Below the pieces are notes generated by a model. The model made no database searches and had not been told where the DNA came from. It saw nothing but the letters and a program-made list of their open reading frames with translations. DNA of 64,000 bases from Guyparkeria halophila (GTDB taxonomy: Bacteria > Pseudomonadota > Gammaproteobacteria > Halothiobacillales > Halothiobacillaceae): the NCBI RefSeq assembly GCF_034479635.1, contig NZ_CP140153.1, forward strand, positions 193,501 to 257,500, read 5' to 3'. The position numbers and the translations under genes were made by a program. Of this stretch, positions 29,799-38,730 are shown in pieces. Position 1 is the first letter of the stretch; every line of letters begins with the position of its first letter.

Positions 29799-31817
29799 TT
29801 ACAGCAGTCGCACGCCCAGCAAGGGGCGGATGGCCTCGGCGACCGTCGGGCGACCGATCAGGTAACCCTGGAAGGAGTGGCAGCCAAGCGCGTCCAGCAG
29901 ATCGCGCTGATCGGCGGTTTCCACCCCTTCGGCGATGATCTCGAGCGACAGGGCGTTGCCCATGGCGATGATCGCCCGGACGATCTCCAGATCGTTGCGG
30001 TCGCCGAGGATGTCGCGCACGAAACCCTGGTCGATCTTCAGCCGGTCGAACGAGAACCGCTTGAGGTAGCTCAGCGAGGAATAGCCGGTGCCGAAGTCGT
30101 CCAGCGCCAGCTTCACGCCCAGTTCGCGCACCGCATCCAGCATCGTTGCCGCCTGTTCAGGGTCATGGACCAGCGCGGTTTCGGTGAGTTCCAGTTCCAG
30201 TCGCTCCGGGGGCAGGCCGGATACCTCCAGGGCGCGGGCGACGCGCTCGGCAAAGCAGCGGGCGTGCAACTGAACGCTGGAGACATTCACCGAGACGGTG
30301 ATCGCCTCGCCGGTCTCGCGGCCCCATTCGGCGGCCTGGCAGGCCGATTCGGTCATCACCCAGCCACCGACCTCGACGATCAGTCCGGATTGCTCCAGGA
30401 AGGGGATGAAGTCCTGCGGGCCGCACTGTAATTGCGGATCGGGGGCGTCCCAGCGCAGCAGGGCCTCCACGCCCGTGACGGCCAGGCCGAGGGCGTCCTG
30501 CTGGATCTGGTAGACGAGATGGAAACGCTCGTTTTCCAGGCTGTCGCGCAGGGCGCCCAGCATCTCCGAGCGCCAGATCTGTCGCTCCGAGAGCTGTGGA
30601 CTGAACACCGCCACGGGCTCGCGTTCGTTCTTCTTCGCCTCGAACATGGCCGCATCCGCCTGGGTAAGCAGCTGGGCGATGTGGCGGCTGTGGGACGGCC
30701 AGTAGGCAATGCCGGTACTGGCGGTCAGGATCAGGTTGGTGGTCTCGAGCTCGAAGGAGTGACGCACCAGCTCGCGCAGCGCCCCGCCCAGCACCTCGGG
30801 GCCATCGCTGGGTTCGACGTCGCCGGCGAGGATGGCGAACTCGTCGCCGGCGAGCCGCGCGACCAGCCAGTCCTGCTGGGCACCCAGGTCGCGCAGTCGG
30901 TCGGCCATCTGGCGGATCACCCGATCGCCCTCTTCGTGCCCGTGGCAGTCGTTGATGCTGCGGAAACGGTCGAGGTCGAGCACCGCGACCGCCGCGTGAC
31001 GGTTCTCGCGGCCCAGTTCGTCGAGACGGCGCTGGGCTTCGATCTGGAAGAAGCGACGGTTGTAGAGATGGGTCAGTTCGTCGTGGATGGCCAGGTCTTC
31101 GTATTCGGCCTGGGCGCGCAGCTGGGCGGTGATGTTGCGCGCGATCACGATCATGGCATGCCGCTGGCCGTCGGCGTCGAAGACCGGTTGCTTGATCGTG
31201 TCGAAGACCTGTTCCTCGCCTTCCGGCGATTTGATCACTTCGCTCTCGCGATGGAGTTCATTGGCCTTCCAGGCGCGCTCGTCGGATTGGCGGCAGAAGT
31301 AGAAGGCATCCCGGAAGGCCGGTTCGGTCAGCTCGGCTAATGAGTCGTCGCCCTGCCCCCACCAGGGCAGGCCCTCGAGGCGGAACAGGTCGAGCGCCGC
31401 CTGGTTGGCCAGCAGCCAGCGCCCCTGGCCGTCCTTGATCTGGATCACGTCTGGACTGGCGTCGATCAGCAGGCGGACCAGGCGCTCGGTCTCGGCCAGT
31501 GCCGATTCGGCGCGCTTCTCACCGGTGACGTCCTGCAGCAGGTGCAGTTCACGTGGGGTGGCGGCGGGATCGGGATGCGATCCCAGGTGAAGGTGGCGAT
31601 AGATGCGGTGGTCCGCATCCTCCCTGGTCGGATGACTGAACAGCCGAGGAGAGGTGTCACCCTCGCGGTCGTCGAACATGCCCTCGAGCTTGCTGCTGGC
31701 CGGCATCGCGCGCGCCGCCCGATTGATCAGGCACAGCCGGCCGTCGGCATCCCGGCCCACCAGCGGGTCCGGCAATGCCTCGAGCCAATGCGAGATATCG
31801 TGTTGGCGATCCATCAT
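29799..31817 (-). CDS. PAS-GGDEF-EAL c-di-GMP turnover protein
   Basis: 672 residues, no membrane segments, so cytoplasmic. Two PAS-type regions (about 5-100, degenerate, and 110-230, clear) precede a GGDEF domain and an EAL domain. The GGDEF signature is AGDEF (323-327), a variant compatible with activity, with no RxxD inhibitory site before it. The EAL domain keeps EALLRW (451-456), LDDFGTGYSSL, LKIDQGFV and EGVET, so phosphodiesterase activity is likely. Its start overlaps the stop of the PfkB-Rieske gene by four bases (ATGA), so the two are translationally coupled; the PAS domains may sense a redox or small-molecule signal linked to that protein (inference). Confidence 0.9.
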   Translation of the reverse strand: MMDRQHDISHWLEALPDPLVGRDADGRLCLINRAARAMPASSKLEGMFDDREGDTSPRLFSHPTREDADHRIYRHLHLGSHPDPAATPRELHLLQDVTGEKRAESALAETERLVRLLIDASPDVIQIKDGQGRWLLANQAALDLFRLEGLPWWGQGDDSLAELTEPAFRDAFYFCRQSDERAWKANELHRESEVIKSPEGEEQVFDTIKQPVFDADGQRHAMIVIARNITAQLRAQAEYEDLAIHDELTHLYNRRFFQIEAQRRLDELGRENRHAAVAVLDLDRFRSINDCHGHEEGDRVIRQMADRLRDLGAQQDWLVARLAGDEFAILAGDVEPSDGPEVLGGALRELVRHSFELETTNLILTASTGIAYWPSHSRHIAQLLTQADAAMFEAKKNEREPVAVFSPQLSERQIWRSEMLGALRDSLENERFHLVYQIQQDALGLAVTGVEALLRWDAPDPQLQCGPQDFIPFLEQSGLIVEVGGWVMTESACQAAEWGRETGEAITVSVNVSSVQLHARCFAERVARALEVSGLPPERLELELTETALVHDPEQAATMLDAVRELGVKLALDDFGTGYSSLSYLKRFSFDRLKIDQGFVRDILGDRNDLEIVRAIIAMGNALSLEIIAEGVETADQRDLLDALGCHSFQGYLIGRPTVAEAIRPLLGVRLL

Positions 31818-33121
31818 CCCCGATCCTTCATCCCATTGGGCTTCTCAGCAAGCGCCCCCGAGGGCGTTTCTCGTTCATCTCGCCGAGTTGCACGATCGGC
31901 CAGGTAGAGGCGGTTGCCGATCTGTTCCAGATCGACGGGTTCGAGCCGTTGCCCTTCGCAGGGACCGGCGGTGCACAGGCCATCGTCGAGACGGAAATAG
32001 GCCTGATGCACGTTGCATCGCAGCTGTCGCTCACCCTCGCGGGTTTCGAGAAAATCGTGCCGATCGCGCGACAGCGGCGAGCCGTTGTGCGGACAGACAT
32101 TGCGCCAGGCACAGACCCGTTCGCCCTCGCGGACCACGATCAGTGGTGCCGGTCCGCCGGACGACTCGCGCCCCTGCGGCCAGATGCCCAGGGCGTCGAC
32201 CGGCTCGAGGTCATCAAGCCGGCAAAGCAGGTCCGGGTCGGCGGCCGGGTCGTCGGGTCCCAGCCCGGCCAGTCCGGCCTGGGACAGCTTGCGCTCGGCC
32301 AGTCGCACGGCGAATTCCAGCGACTCCAGCGACCCCATGCCGCGTGCGCGGGCGTGGATGAATCCGGCGATCAACGTGTCGCCGGCGGCGATGCTGTCAA
32401 TGATCGTATCGACCGGTTGGGCCGGAACATGAGCGGGCTCGTCCTCGTCGGGGCGTGACAGCCAGGCCCCGCCGCTGCCCCAACCGAGCACCAGGATCGC
32501 CTGCGGCGCCCAGCCACGGGCCTCGCGCAGGAAGGCCGCCGGCTGATCGAAGCCGCGGCCGCGCGCGAAGGCGGCGGAGAAGAAGATGATGTCCGGGAAC
32601 GACCAGAGCTGGTCGAGCGCCGGGCGATCCTTCTCCACCTCCAGCGAGATGGGTTGGTCGGTGACCCGTGCCCGGACCAGCGCGAGCATGGCGGCGGTCT
32701 CGTCGCAGGCGCGCGCCTCGAAATGCAGCCAGTCGTATTGGCTTGGGTCGAGGGCCATGAACGCGCCCAGGTCGAATTCCGGCAGATCGCGGTAGTGCAC
32801 GATCGTGCGGCTGCCGGTGGCGCGGTTGACGGTGATGTAGGACGTCGGCGCGTGGCCGTCCACCCGGCGCGCGTGGCGGGTCTCCAGGCCGTATCGATCC
32901 ATCAGGTCACTGATGCGCCGCCCGTCAGCATCCTCGGCCAGCACCCCGGCGAAATCACAGGGATGGCCGAACTGACGCAGCACTCGCAGGCTGTTGGCGA
33001 CATTGCCGCCCAGCTCGACCCGCTGGGACAGTGCGCGCTGCTCGCTGTCCTCGGCCGGGTAGTGATCAAGCTCGTTGATGATGTCCAGCGTGGCAATCCC
33101 CACGCCCAGCACGTTCGCCAT
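31814..33121 (-). CDS. PfkB sugar kinase fused to a Rieske [2Fe-2S] domain
   Basis: 435 residues with two parts. Residues 1-300 are a PfkB/ribokinase-family kinase, closest in pattern to ketohexokinase: VGIATLDIINELDHYPAED, GGNVANSLRVLRQFG (GGN at 38-40), and the ATP/anion-hole segment DTIIDSIAAGDTLIAGF. There the usual GAGD is AAGD, with the catalytic Asp (248) kept. Residues 325-410 are a Rieske domain: CPHNGSPL (Cys343, His345) and CNVH (Cys369, His372), the full C-x-H...C-x-x-H cluster set, as in ferredoxin/nitrite reductase small-subunit types. There is no stop or frameshift between them. It is the fifth gene of a putative six-gene operon and overlaps the GGDEF-EAL gene. The substrate and the reason for the fusion are unknown. 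Confidence 0.9.
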   Translation of the reverse strand: MANVLGVGIATLDIINELDHYPAEDSEQRALSQRVELGGNVANSLRVLRQFGHPCDFAGVLAEDADGRRISDLMDRYGLETRHARRVDGHAPTSYITVNRATGSRTIVHYRDLPEFDLGAFMALDPSQYDWLHFEARACDETAAMLALVRARVTDQPISLEVEKDRPALDQLWSFPDIIFFSAAFARGRGFDQPAAFLREARGWAPQAILVLGWGSGGAWLSRPDEDEPAHVPAQPVDTIIDSIAAGDTLIAGFIHARARGMGSLESLEFAVRLAERKLSQAGLAGLGPDDPAADPDLLCRLDDLEPVDALGIWPQGRESSGGPAPLIVVREGERVCAWRNVCPHNGSPLSRDRHDFLETREGERQLRCNVHQAYFRLDDGLCTAGPCEGQRLEPVDLEQIGNRLYLADRATRRDERETPSGALAEKPNGMKDRG

Positions 33122-33160
33122 GAATCGAGAGTTTCCCTTGGTGACGATTCCCGGAGGAGT

Positions 33161-33706
33161 CTACGTGTCCCGGCCGCGCTTGGGGAGAGTCATGACCTCG
33201 ACCCACCACTCGTCCGCGGTGGCGGTCAGACGCAGAAAGCCGATGCCGCCGAAGGCCCGCTGGCGCCCGGCGGCGCCCGGATTGAGGATCCAGGGGGTCG
33301 TGTCGGTGTCGATCACGCGGCGATGGGTGTGGCCGTAGACGATCGCGCGCGCCTCGGGATGGCGGCCTCGCAGTCGCTCGTGGCGGCGCCTGGCGGGGTT
33401 GACGCGATGCCCGTGCTCGACCACCAGCAGCCCGCCGGGCAGGGTCAGGTACGCCTGTTCGGGCAGGGTGTCGAGCAGCGCCTCGGTTCCTTCCGGCCAC
33501 TGGTCGGGGGTGTCGTTGTTGCCGCGCACGACCACCACGTGGCCGCTGGTCGGCGTGAGCTGGCGCAGTTCGCCGGGATCGAGCAGGTCGCCGGCATGGA
33601 CGATCACGTCCACTTCGGCCAGCAGCGGCAACAGGGCACGCTCGAGCGTGCCGTGCGTGTCGCTGATCAGGCCGACCGTGACCCGGTCGCGGTCACCGAG
33701 ATCCAT
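33161..33706 (-). CDS. YfcE/MJ0936-type metallophosphoesterase
   Basis: 181 residues. Calcineurin-like phosphoesterase of the small YfcE group, which hydrolyses phosphodiesters in vitro. Motifs in order: VGLISDTHGTLE, IVHAGDLLDPGEL, VVVRGNNDTPD, VVEHGHRVNP and VYGHTHRRVID, giving the full dinuclear metal site. The ATG at 33706 (MDLGDRDRV) overlaps the end of the permease gene by 14 bases, so it is probably coupled to it; the longer in-frame extension is rejected. Confidence 0.88.
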   Translation of the reverse strand: MDLGDRDRVTVGLISDTHGTLERALLPLLAEVDVIVHAGDLLDPGELRQLTPTSGHVVVVRGNNDTPDQWPEGTEALLDTLPEQAYLTLPGGLLVVEHGHRVNPARRRHERLRGRHPEARAIVYGHTHRRVIDTDTTPWILNPGAAGRQRAFGGIGFLRLTATADEWWVEVMTLPKRGRDT

Positions 33707-34895
33707 CCCGGTCTTGTGAACACCCACAGGCTCCCTCCCCTGATCCGTGGCCTGGCACCCGCCGGGCCGGCCGGCGGCGCCAGTAGGCGTGAATGGTGAC
33801 GGAGGCGAGCACCGCCAGCGCGGCCAGCCCGATCCCGTTCGCGTCCATGGCATGGTCGGCCGCCGCGCCGCTCGGCAGGCTCCAGTCGAACACGCCCCAC
33901 AACAGATCCAGGCTGATCCCGGCGACCAGGGCGCAGGCGATCACGGTCACGAGGTACACCCCGATCAGGCGATTGCCGAAATGCTTTCTCAGTATGCCGA
34001 GCGTGCCGATATTGGTCGCCGGTCCGGCCAGCAGGAACACCAGCGCCGCCCCCGGCGACATGCCGGCGACCAGCAGGCCGGCGGCGATCGGGGTGGAGGC
34101 GGTCGCGCAGACGTACATCGGGATGCCGATCACCGCCATCAGGGCATAGCTGCCCACCAGCCCCCAGGCGTTGTCGAAAAAGCCCTCCGGGATCAGCACC
34201 ACCGCGGTGGCGGCGATGGCCAGGCCAAAGACCATCCACGGCACGATGTCGATCAGCACCTGGCCGAAGGCATAGGAAAAACCACCGGCGAGGCGCTCGC
34301 GGGTACCCGGCGCCGCGGCGTCCGTCGTCGTTGGGCTGCCGCAGCAGGCGTTCGACGTGGATTCGCCCTCGTCGCAATGGCCGGTGCTCGACGGGTTGGA
34401 GTCACAGCAGGCGGCGGTGGGTTTGCTCTCCTCTCCACCACAGCAGTCGGTGGCGACCGAGTCGTTTGTCGCGGCTGACTCGGGCGTCATTGACCCGGCC
34501 AGCCGGCCGCTGATCAGCCCGGTGACGATCGCGCCGATGATCGCCGCGATCGGGCGGGCGATGGCATAGACCGGCCCGAGCAGCCCATAGCTGACGCTGA
34601 TCGAGTCCGGCCCGGTCTCCGGTGTCGCGACCAGGAAGGCCATCGACGGCCCGCGCCCGGCACCGGCGTCCTTCAGCCCCAGCACCGCCGGCACCACGCC
34701 GCAGGAACACAGCGGCAGCGGCGCGCCGATCAGCGAGGCCCGGACGATCGCGCCGGTCGACTCACCCGAGAGGTATTTGACGATTGCCAGCTGGTCGGAG
34801 AATGCCTTGATCAGCGCGGCGATCACCAACCCCAGCAGCAGCCAGGGGGCGGCCTCCAGCGTCAGGAACCACAGCTCGTTGAACCATTGCATCAT
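33693..34895 (-). CDS. SO_0444-type Cu/Zn efflux permease with cysteine-rich loop
   Basis: 400 residues. A permease of the DUF318/ArsP-like group: N-terminal half with LTLEAAPWLLLGLVIAALI and the metal-site motif PLCSCGVVP (Cys63, Cys65), C-terminal half repeating the fold with PMYVCATASTPIAAGLL and LAGPATNIGTL. The central loop (about 140-195) carries CC at 151-152, CC at 163-164, His173-Cys174 and CC at 184-185 in a hydrophilic, Ser/Thr/acidic context, as in the SO_0444 family linked to copper/zinc export. The C-terminus adds a GCGCS-like pair. It is the third gene of the putative six-gene operon; AlgR-like regulator upstream, phosphoesterase overlapping downstream. Confidence 0.87.
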   Translation of the reverse strand: MMQWFNELWFLTLEAAPWLLLGLVIAALIKAFSDQLAIVKYLSGESTGAIVRASLIGAPLPLCSCGVVPAVLGLKDAGAGRGPSMAFLVATPETGPDSISVSYGLLGPVYAIARPIAAIIGAIVTGLISGRLAGSMTPESAATNDSVATDCCGGEESKPTAACCDSNPSSTGHCDEGESTSNACCGSPTTTDAAAPGTRERLAGGFSYAFGQVLIDIVPWMVFGLAIAATAVVLIPEGFFDNAWGLVGSYALMAVIGIPMYVCATASTPIAAGLLVAGMSPGAALVFLLAGPATNIGTLGILRKHFGNRLIGVYLVTVIACALVAGISLDLLWGVFDWSLPSGAAADHAMDANGIGLAALAVLASVTIHAYWRRRPARRVPGHGSGEGACGCSQDRDGSR

Positions 34896-34976
34896 CGCGG
34901 CATACCTCGTGGGCCTTGCGGGGCCGTGTCACTCCCCGACAGGTGGTCCACAAGTGTCGCACAAATGAAACAGGGC

Positions 34977-35693
34977 TCAGTCGCCCAGGACCTCGCGCAC
35001 CGAGCGCCAGGCGCGTCGGCTGATCATCAGCGGCTCGTCGAGGTGATGCACATGGCAACGATGCTGGCCGTCGTGATGGCTGACCGAGTGGATCTGCGCG
35101 GCGTTGACCAGGCTGTTGCGGTGCAGGCGTAACAACTGGCCGTCGAAGCGTTCCTCGAGCTCGTTGAGGCTCGGCTCGATCCAGGCCTCGCGGCGCCGGC
35201 CATCCGCCGGGTCGAGTAGGTAGAGATGAGTGGCCTTGTCCTCGGCCATCGCCGCGACCACGTGTTCGGGCCCCAGCCGCAGTTCCTCGCGGCCAAGGCG
35301 CACGGTCAGGGTCGGTCGCCGGGTCTGCTGGCAGCGATTGGGCCGGCCGGCGCGCTCGACGGCCGCGCTCAGGGCCGCCGGCTCGATCGGCTTGAGCAGA
35401 TACCCGGCCGGGGCGGTCTCGCTGGCGGGCAGGGCATGGTCGGCATGGGCGGTGGTGAAGACGATCGCCGGCGGCAGGTCGGCCTCGCGCAGGCGATGGG
35501 CCAGCTGGATGCCGTTCTCGCCGGGCATCTCGATGTCGAGAAACACCAGATCGGGCACCTGGCGCATGGCCGCGCACGCCTCGTCGGCGTTGCCGGCCTC
35601 GCCGACCACCTCGATGCCGCCGAGCCGGCCGAGCAGTCGGCGCAGCCGAGCGCGGGCCAGCGGCTCGTCGTCGACGATCAGGGCGCGCATCAT
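34977..35693 (-). CDS. algR: AlgR-like LytTR response regulator
   Basis: 238 residues. A receiver domain (1-120) with RALIVDDEPLARARLRRL, phosphoacceptor Asp in LVFLDIEMPGENG, and the switch lysine in GYLLKPIEP. A LytTR DNA-binding domain follows, with LRLHRNSLVNAAQIHSV and a C-terminal MISRRAWRSVREVL. The start overlaps the kinase gene's stop by four bases. Layout (kinase and regulator divergent from argH) matches the AlgZ/AlgR locus of pseudomonads, so orthology is likely although target genes may differ. Confidence 0.88.
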   Translation of the reverse strand: MMRALIVDDEPLARARLRRLLGRLGGIEVVGEAGNADEACAAMRQVPDLVFLDIEMPGENGIQLAHRLREADLPPAIVFTTAHADHALPASETAPAGYLLKPIEPAALSAAVERAGRPNRCQQTRRPTLTVRLGREELRLGPEHVVAAMAEDKATHLYLLDPADGRRREAWIEPSLNELEERFDGQLLRLHRNSLVNAAQIHSVSHHDGQHRCHVHHLDEPLMISRRAWRSVREVLGD

Positions 35694-36793
35694 GTCGCCG
35701 TCCCCTTGCCCGTCCGCGGGATCACCAGCTTGACCCGAAAGCGCCCGTCGACCGGTCCGGCACGCAACGAGGCCGCCTCGCCGAACATCAGCGCGAGTCG
35801 GTCGCGGATGTTCGCCAGTGCCATGCCGTTGCCCTCGCTATGATCACGGCCATGGCGATCGGGGCCGGCCACCCGGTCGTTCTCGATCACGAGACTGATC
35901 GACTTGCCCCCTGCCTGGCACTCGACCCGAATCGGGCCGGGGGCGGCCTGGCGCTCGACACTGTGGCGCACGGCATTCTCCACCAGCGGTTGGAGGGTGA
36001 GCACCGGCAACTGGGCCTCGGGTAGCGGATCGGGCAGTTGCCAGTCGACGTGCAGGCGTTCGCCCAGCCGCCAGCGCTCGATCTCGAGATAGCGCTGCGC
36101 CAGCTCGAGTTCCTCGGCCAGCGAGCTGGACGACTCCGCCGCCAGGGCCGCGCGGAAGACGCGCGAGAGATCCAGCACCGCCTGCTCGGCCGCCTCCGGG
36201 CGGTCATGGACCAGCTCGGCCACCGTGTTGAGGCTGTTGAACAGGAAGTGCGGCCGGATGCGGGCGTGCAGCGCCGACAGCCGCGCCTCGGCGGCGGCGT
36301 TGATCTGGCGGGCATTGCCCAGGTGCAGCGAGAACACCCAGATGCCGATCAATCCCACCAGCAAGGCGATGGCGAGGTTGTGCAGCAGGAACTGGCCGGC
36401 GGTTTCCTGCGGGCGCCAGCCGATCGACTGCAGGGCCCCGAAGGCGGCCGCGCTGGTCACGGCCGTGACCGTCAACAGCAGCAACACGATGACGCCCAAT
36501 AGCAGCGCCAGCGGCGCGCGATCCAGCCAGCGCCGCGTGGCGCAGAGCAGGGCCACCGTCACCAGCGCGATCCAGGTCACCAGCCACAGCGTGGTGCCGA
36601 AGCGTGCCCAGCGTTCCGGCCCCACCCCGGGCACCAGGGTCAGCAGCAGCGAGAGCGCCGCGCCCATCGCCAGGGTGATCAGGATCACCCGCGCGGTGCA
36701 GAAGGCCGGCAGGGCGGCGGGCAGCAGCGCGCGGTCGCCGACATTGTCCCGGCGGGTCGGACCTTGGTCTGGATTGGATGATGAGGGCTGCAA
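35690..36793 (-). CDS. algZ: AlgZ/FimS-like membrane sensor histidine kinase
   Basis: 367 residues. About four membrane helices in the first 170 residues are followed by the LytS-type kinase core: RPHFLFNSLNTVAELV with the phosphorylated His after RP, and an ATPase part with LPVLTLQPLVENAVRHSV and GNGMALANIRDRL. The start is TTG (residue 1), supported by AAAGGAG seven bases upstream. Divergent from argH across 210 bp; overlaps algR by four bases. The input signal is unknown. Confidence 0.88.
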   Translation of the reverse strand: MQPSSSNPDQGPTRRDNVGDRALLPAALPAFCTARVILITLAMGAALSLLLTLVPGVGPERWARFGTTLWLVTWIALVTVALLCATRRWLDRAPLALLLGVIVLLLLTVTAVTSAAAFGALQSIGWRPQETAGQFLLHNLAIALLVGLIGIWVFSLHLGNARQINAAAEARLSALHARIRPHFLFNSLNTVAELVHDRPEAAEQAVLDLSRVFRAALAAESSSSLAEELELAQRYLEIERWRLGERLHVDWQLPDPLPEAQLPVLTLQPLVENAVRHSVERQAAPGPIRVECQAGGKSISLVIENDRVAGPDRHGRDHSEGNGMALANIRDRLALMFGEAASLRAGPVDGRFRVKLVIPRTGKGTAT

Positions 36794-36931
36794 GCGGCGA
36801 CTCCTTTCGCGTCGGTGGCCTGACGGGGTCTATCTTGCCTCAGGAGCCGTGTCACGAATAGGAACGTCGCTGCCGAGAAGCGGGTTCGCTGCGGTTCGAA
36901 TCGCGCGTCAGGCGCCAGCGGGTGGCTGCGA

Positions 36932-36937
36932 TATACT
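36932..36937 (+). promoter_or_regulatory. probable -10 box (TATACT) for argH
   Basis: TATACT in the algZ-argH divergent gap, about 67 bases before the argH ATG. No good -35 match at 17 bases; the -10 is close to consensus in a GC-rich setting. Confidence 0.45.
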
Positions 36938-37003
36938 CGCGCCATTCCGAAGGCGGCCCCGCGTGGCCGATTCGACGCGAAACCGTATTCCCCGAGGACA
37001 ACC

Positions 37004-38416
37004 ATGACCGATCGCGACGACAAGCCAGCCGCCAAGCTCTGGGGCGGCCGTTTTTCCGAGCCCACCGACGCCTTTGTCGAGGCCTTCACCGCCTCGATCG
37101 GCTTCGACCAGCGCCTCTACGACGAGGACATCACCGGCTCGATCGCCCATGCCCGCATGCTCGCCCGCGTCGGGGTAATTACCGAGGACGAGGCCAAGAA
37201 GATCGTCCGCGGGCTCGAGGACATCCGCGGCGACATCGAGCGCGGCGACCTGTTCTGGTCGGTGGAGCTCGAGGACGTCCACATGAACATCGAGGCGCGC
37301 CTGATCGACCGCATCGGCGACGTCGGCAAGAAGCTGCATACCGGCCGCTCGCGTAACGACCAGGTCGCCACCGACATTCGCCTGTTCATGCGCCGGGCGG
37401 TCGACGCGATCATCGAGGAGGCCAACCGCCTGCGCCGCGGGCTGACGGACCTGGCCGAGGCCGAGGCCGACACCGTCATGCCCGGCTTTACCCACCTGCA
37501 GGTCGCCCAGCCGGTCAGCTTCGGCCATCACCTGCTCGCCTGGCACGACATGCTCGAGCGCGACGTCGAGCGCCTGATCGACACCCGCAAGCGCATCAAC
37601 ATCATGCCGCTGGGCTCGGCCGCGCTCGCCGGCACCTCCTACCCGCTCGACCGCGACTGGGTGGCCAACGAGCTCGGCTTCGACGGCATCAGCGAGAACT
37701 CGCTCGACGCCGTTTCCGATCGCGACTTCCAGATCGAATTCCTCTCGGCGGCCTCCATCCTGATGATGCACCTGTCGCGCATGAGTGAGGAGCTGGTGCT
37801 GTGGACCTCGGCGCAGTTCAACTTCATCGAGCTGCCCGACCGCTTCTGCACCGGCAGCTCGATCATGCCGCAGAAGAAGAACCCCGACGTCCCCGAGCTG
37901 GTGCGCGGCAAGACCGGCCGCGTCTACGGCAGCCTGTTCTCCCTGCTCACCTTGATGAAGAGCCAGCCGCTGGCCTACAACAAGGACAACCAGGAGGACA
38001 AGGAGCCCATCTTCGACACCGTCGACACCCTGATGGGCTCGCTGCGCGCCTTCGCCGACATGATTCCGGCCATCCAGCCCAACCGCGAGCGCATGCGCGA
38101 GGCCGCCCGCCAGGGCTTCTCCACCGCCACGGACCTGGCCGACTATCTCGTCCGCCAGGGCGTGGCCTTCCGCGATGCCCACGAGATCGTCGGCAAGGCC
38201 GTGCGCCAGGCCACCGACAAGGGCTGCGATCTGGCCGACCTGTCACTGGTCGAGCTGCAGGCGCTCTCGGGTCACATCGGCGAGGACGTCTTCGACGTGC
38301 TCACCGTCGAGGGCTCCATGGCCGCCCGCGACCTGCCGGGCGGCACCGCACCCAAGCGCGTCCGCGCCCGGGCCGTGGCGGCACGGGCGGCGCTGGATGC
38401 GTTCAAGATCGCCTGA
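37004..38416 (+). CDS. argH: argininosuccinate lyase
   Basis: 470 residues, family norm. Last step of arginine synthesis: argininosuccinate to arginine and fumarate. Seen: [57 protein letters not shown] and the fumarase-superfamily signature [16 protein letters not shown]. The ATG at 37004 has GAGG upstream. A decayed second copy of its last about 125 bases lies at 38990-39117, after a toxin-antitoxin pair. Divergent from algZ. Confidence 0.98.
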   Translation: MTDRDDKPAAKLWGGRFSEPTDAFVEAFTASIGFDQRLYDEDITGSIAHARMLARVGVITEDEAKKIVRGLEDIRGDIERGDLFWSVELEDVHMNIEARLIDRIGDVGKKLHTGRSRNDQVATDIRLFMRRAVDAIIEEANRLRRGLTDLAEAEADTVMPGFTHLQVAQPVSFGHHLLAWHDMLERDVERLIDTRKRINIMPLGSAALAGTSYPLDRDWVANELGFDGISENSLDAVSDRDFQIEFLSAASILMMHLSRMSEELVLWTSAQFNFIELPDRFCTGSSIMPQKKNPDVPELVRGKTGRVYGSLFSLLTLMKSQPLAYNKDNQEDKEPIFDTVDTLMGSLRAFADMIPAIQPNRERMREAARQGFSTATDLADYLVRQGVAFRDAHEIVGKAVRQATDKGCDLADLSLVELQALSGHIGEDVFDVLTVEGSMAARDLPGGTAPKRVRARAVAARAALDAFKIA

Positions 38417-38439
38417 GCCCATGCTGTCCCGGCAAGGGG

Positions 38440-38730
38440 TTAGCGGCGTTCTTTCCAATAGCCGGGCTGGCGGTGCAGGTGCATGACCGCCAGTACCAGC
38501 AGTTCATCCGCGTCGTGGACGTAGAGGACGCCATACGGGAATCGTCTTGCCAACGTTCGTCTGACGGTCTCGTCGAGGCGTGGCCATGCGTGCGGGTACT
38601 CGACGGCACGCTGGACCGCCGAGTGAATTTCGAGGGCGAAATCCTGACCGAGTCCCGGCTCGAGCGATTCGTAGTGCATTGCCGCGTGTTCGAGTTCTTC
38701 CGCGGCGGCCGGGTGAAAGGCAACCCTCAT
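38440..38730 (-). CDS. RelE/ParE family toxin
   Basis: 96 residues with the ParE pattern: VAFHPAAAEELEHAAMHYES, LGQDFALEIHSAVQRAVEYPHAWPRLD, RRTLARRFPYGVLYVHD and a C-terminal HLHRQPGYWKER. ParE toxins usually poison DNA gyrase; RelE toxins cleave mRNA. Here the fold-level pattern is ParE-like. It overlaps its antitoxin by four bases, and lies 23 bp from the convergent argH stop. Antitoxin-first operon order, normal for this type. Confidence 0.87.
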   Translation of the reverse strand: MRVAFHPAAAEELEHAAMHYESLEPGLGQDFALEIHSAVQRAVEYPHAWPRLDETVRRTLARRFPYGVLYVHDADELLVLAVMHLHRQPGYWKERR

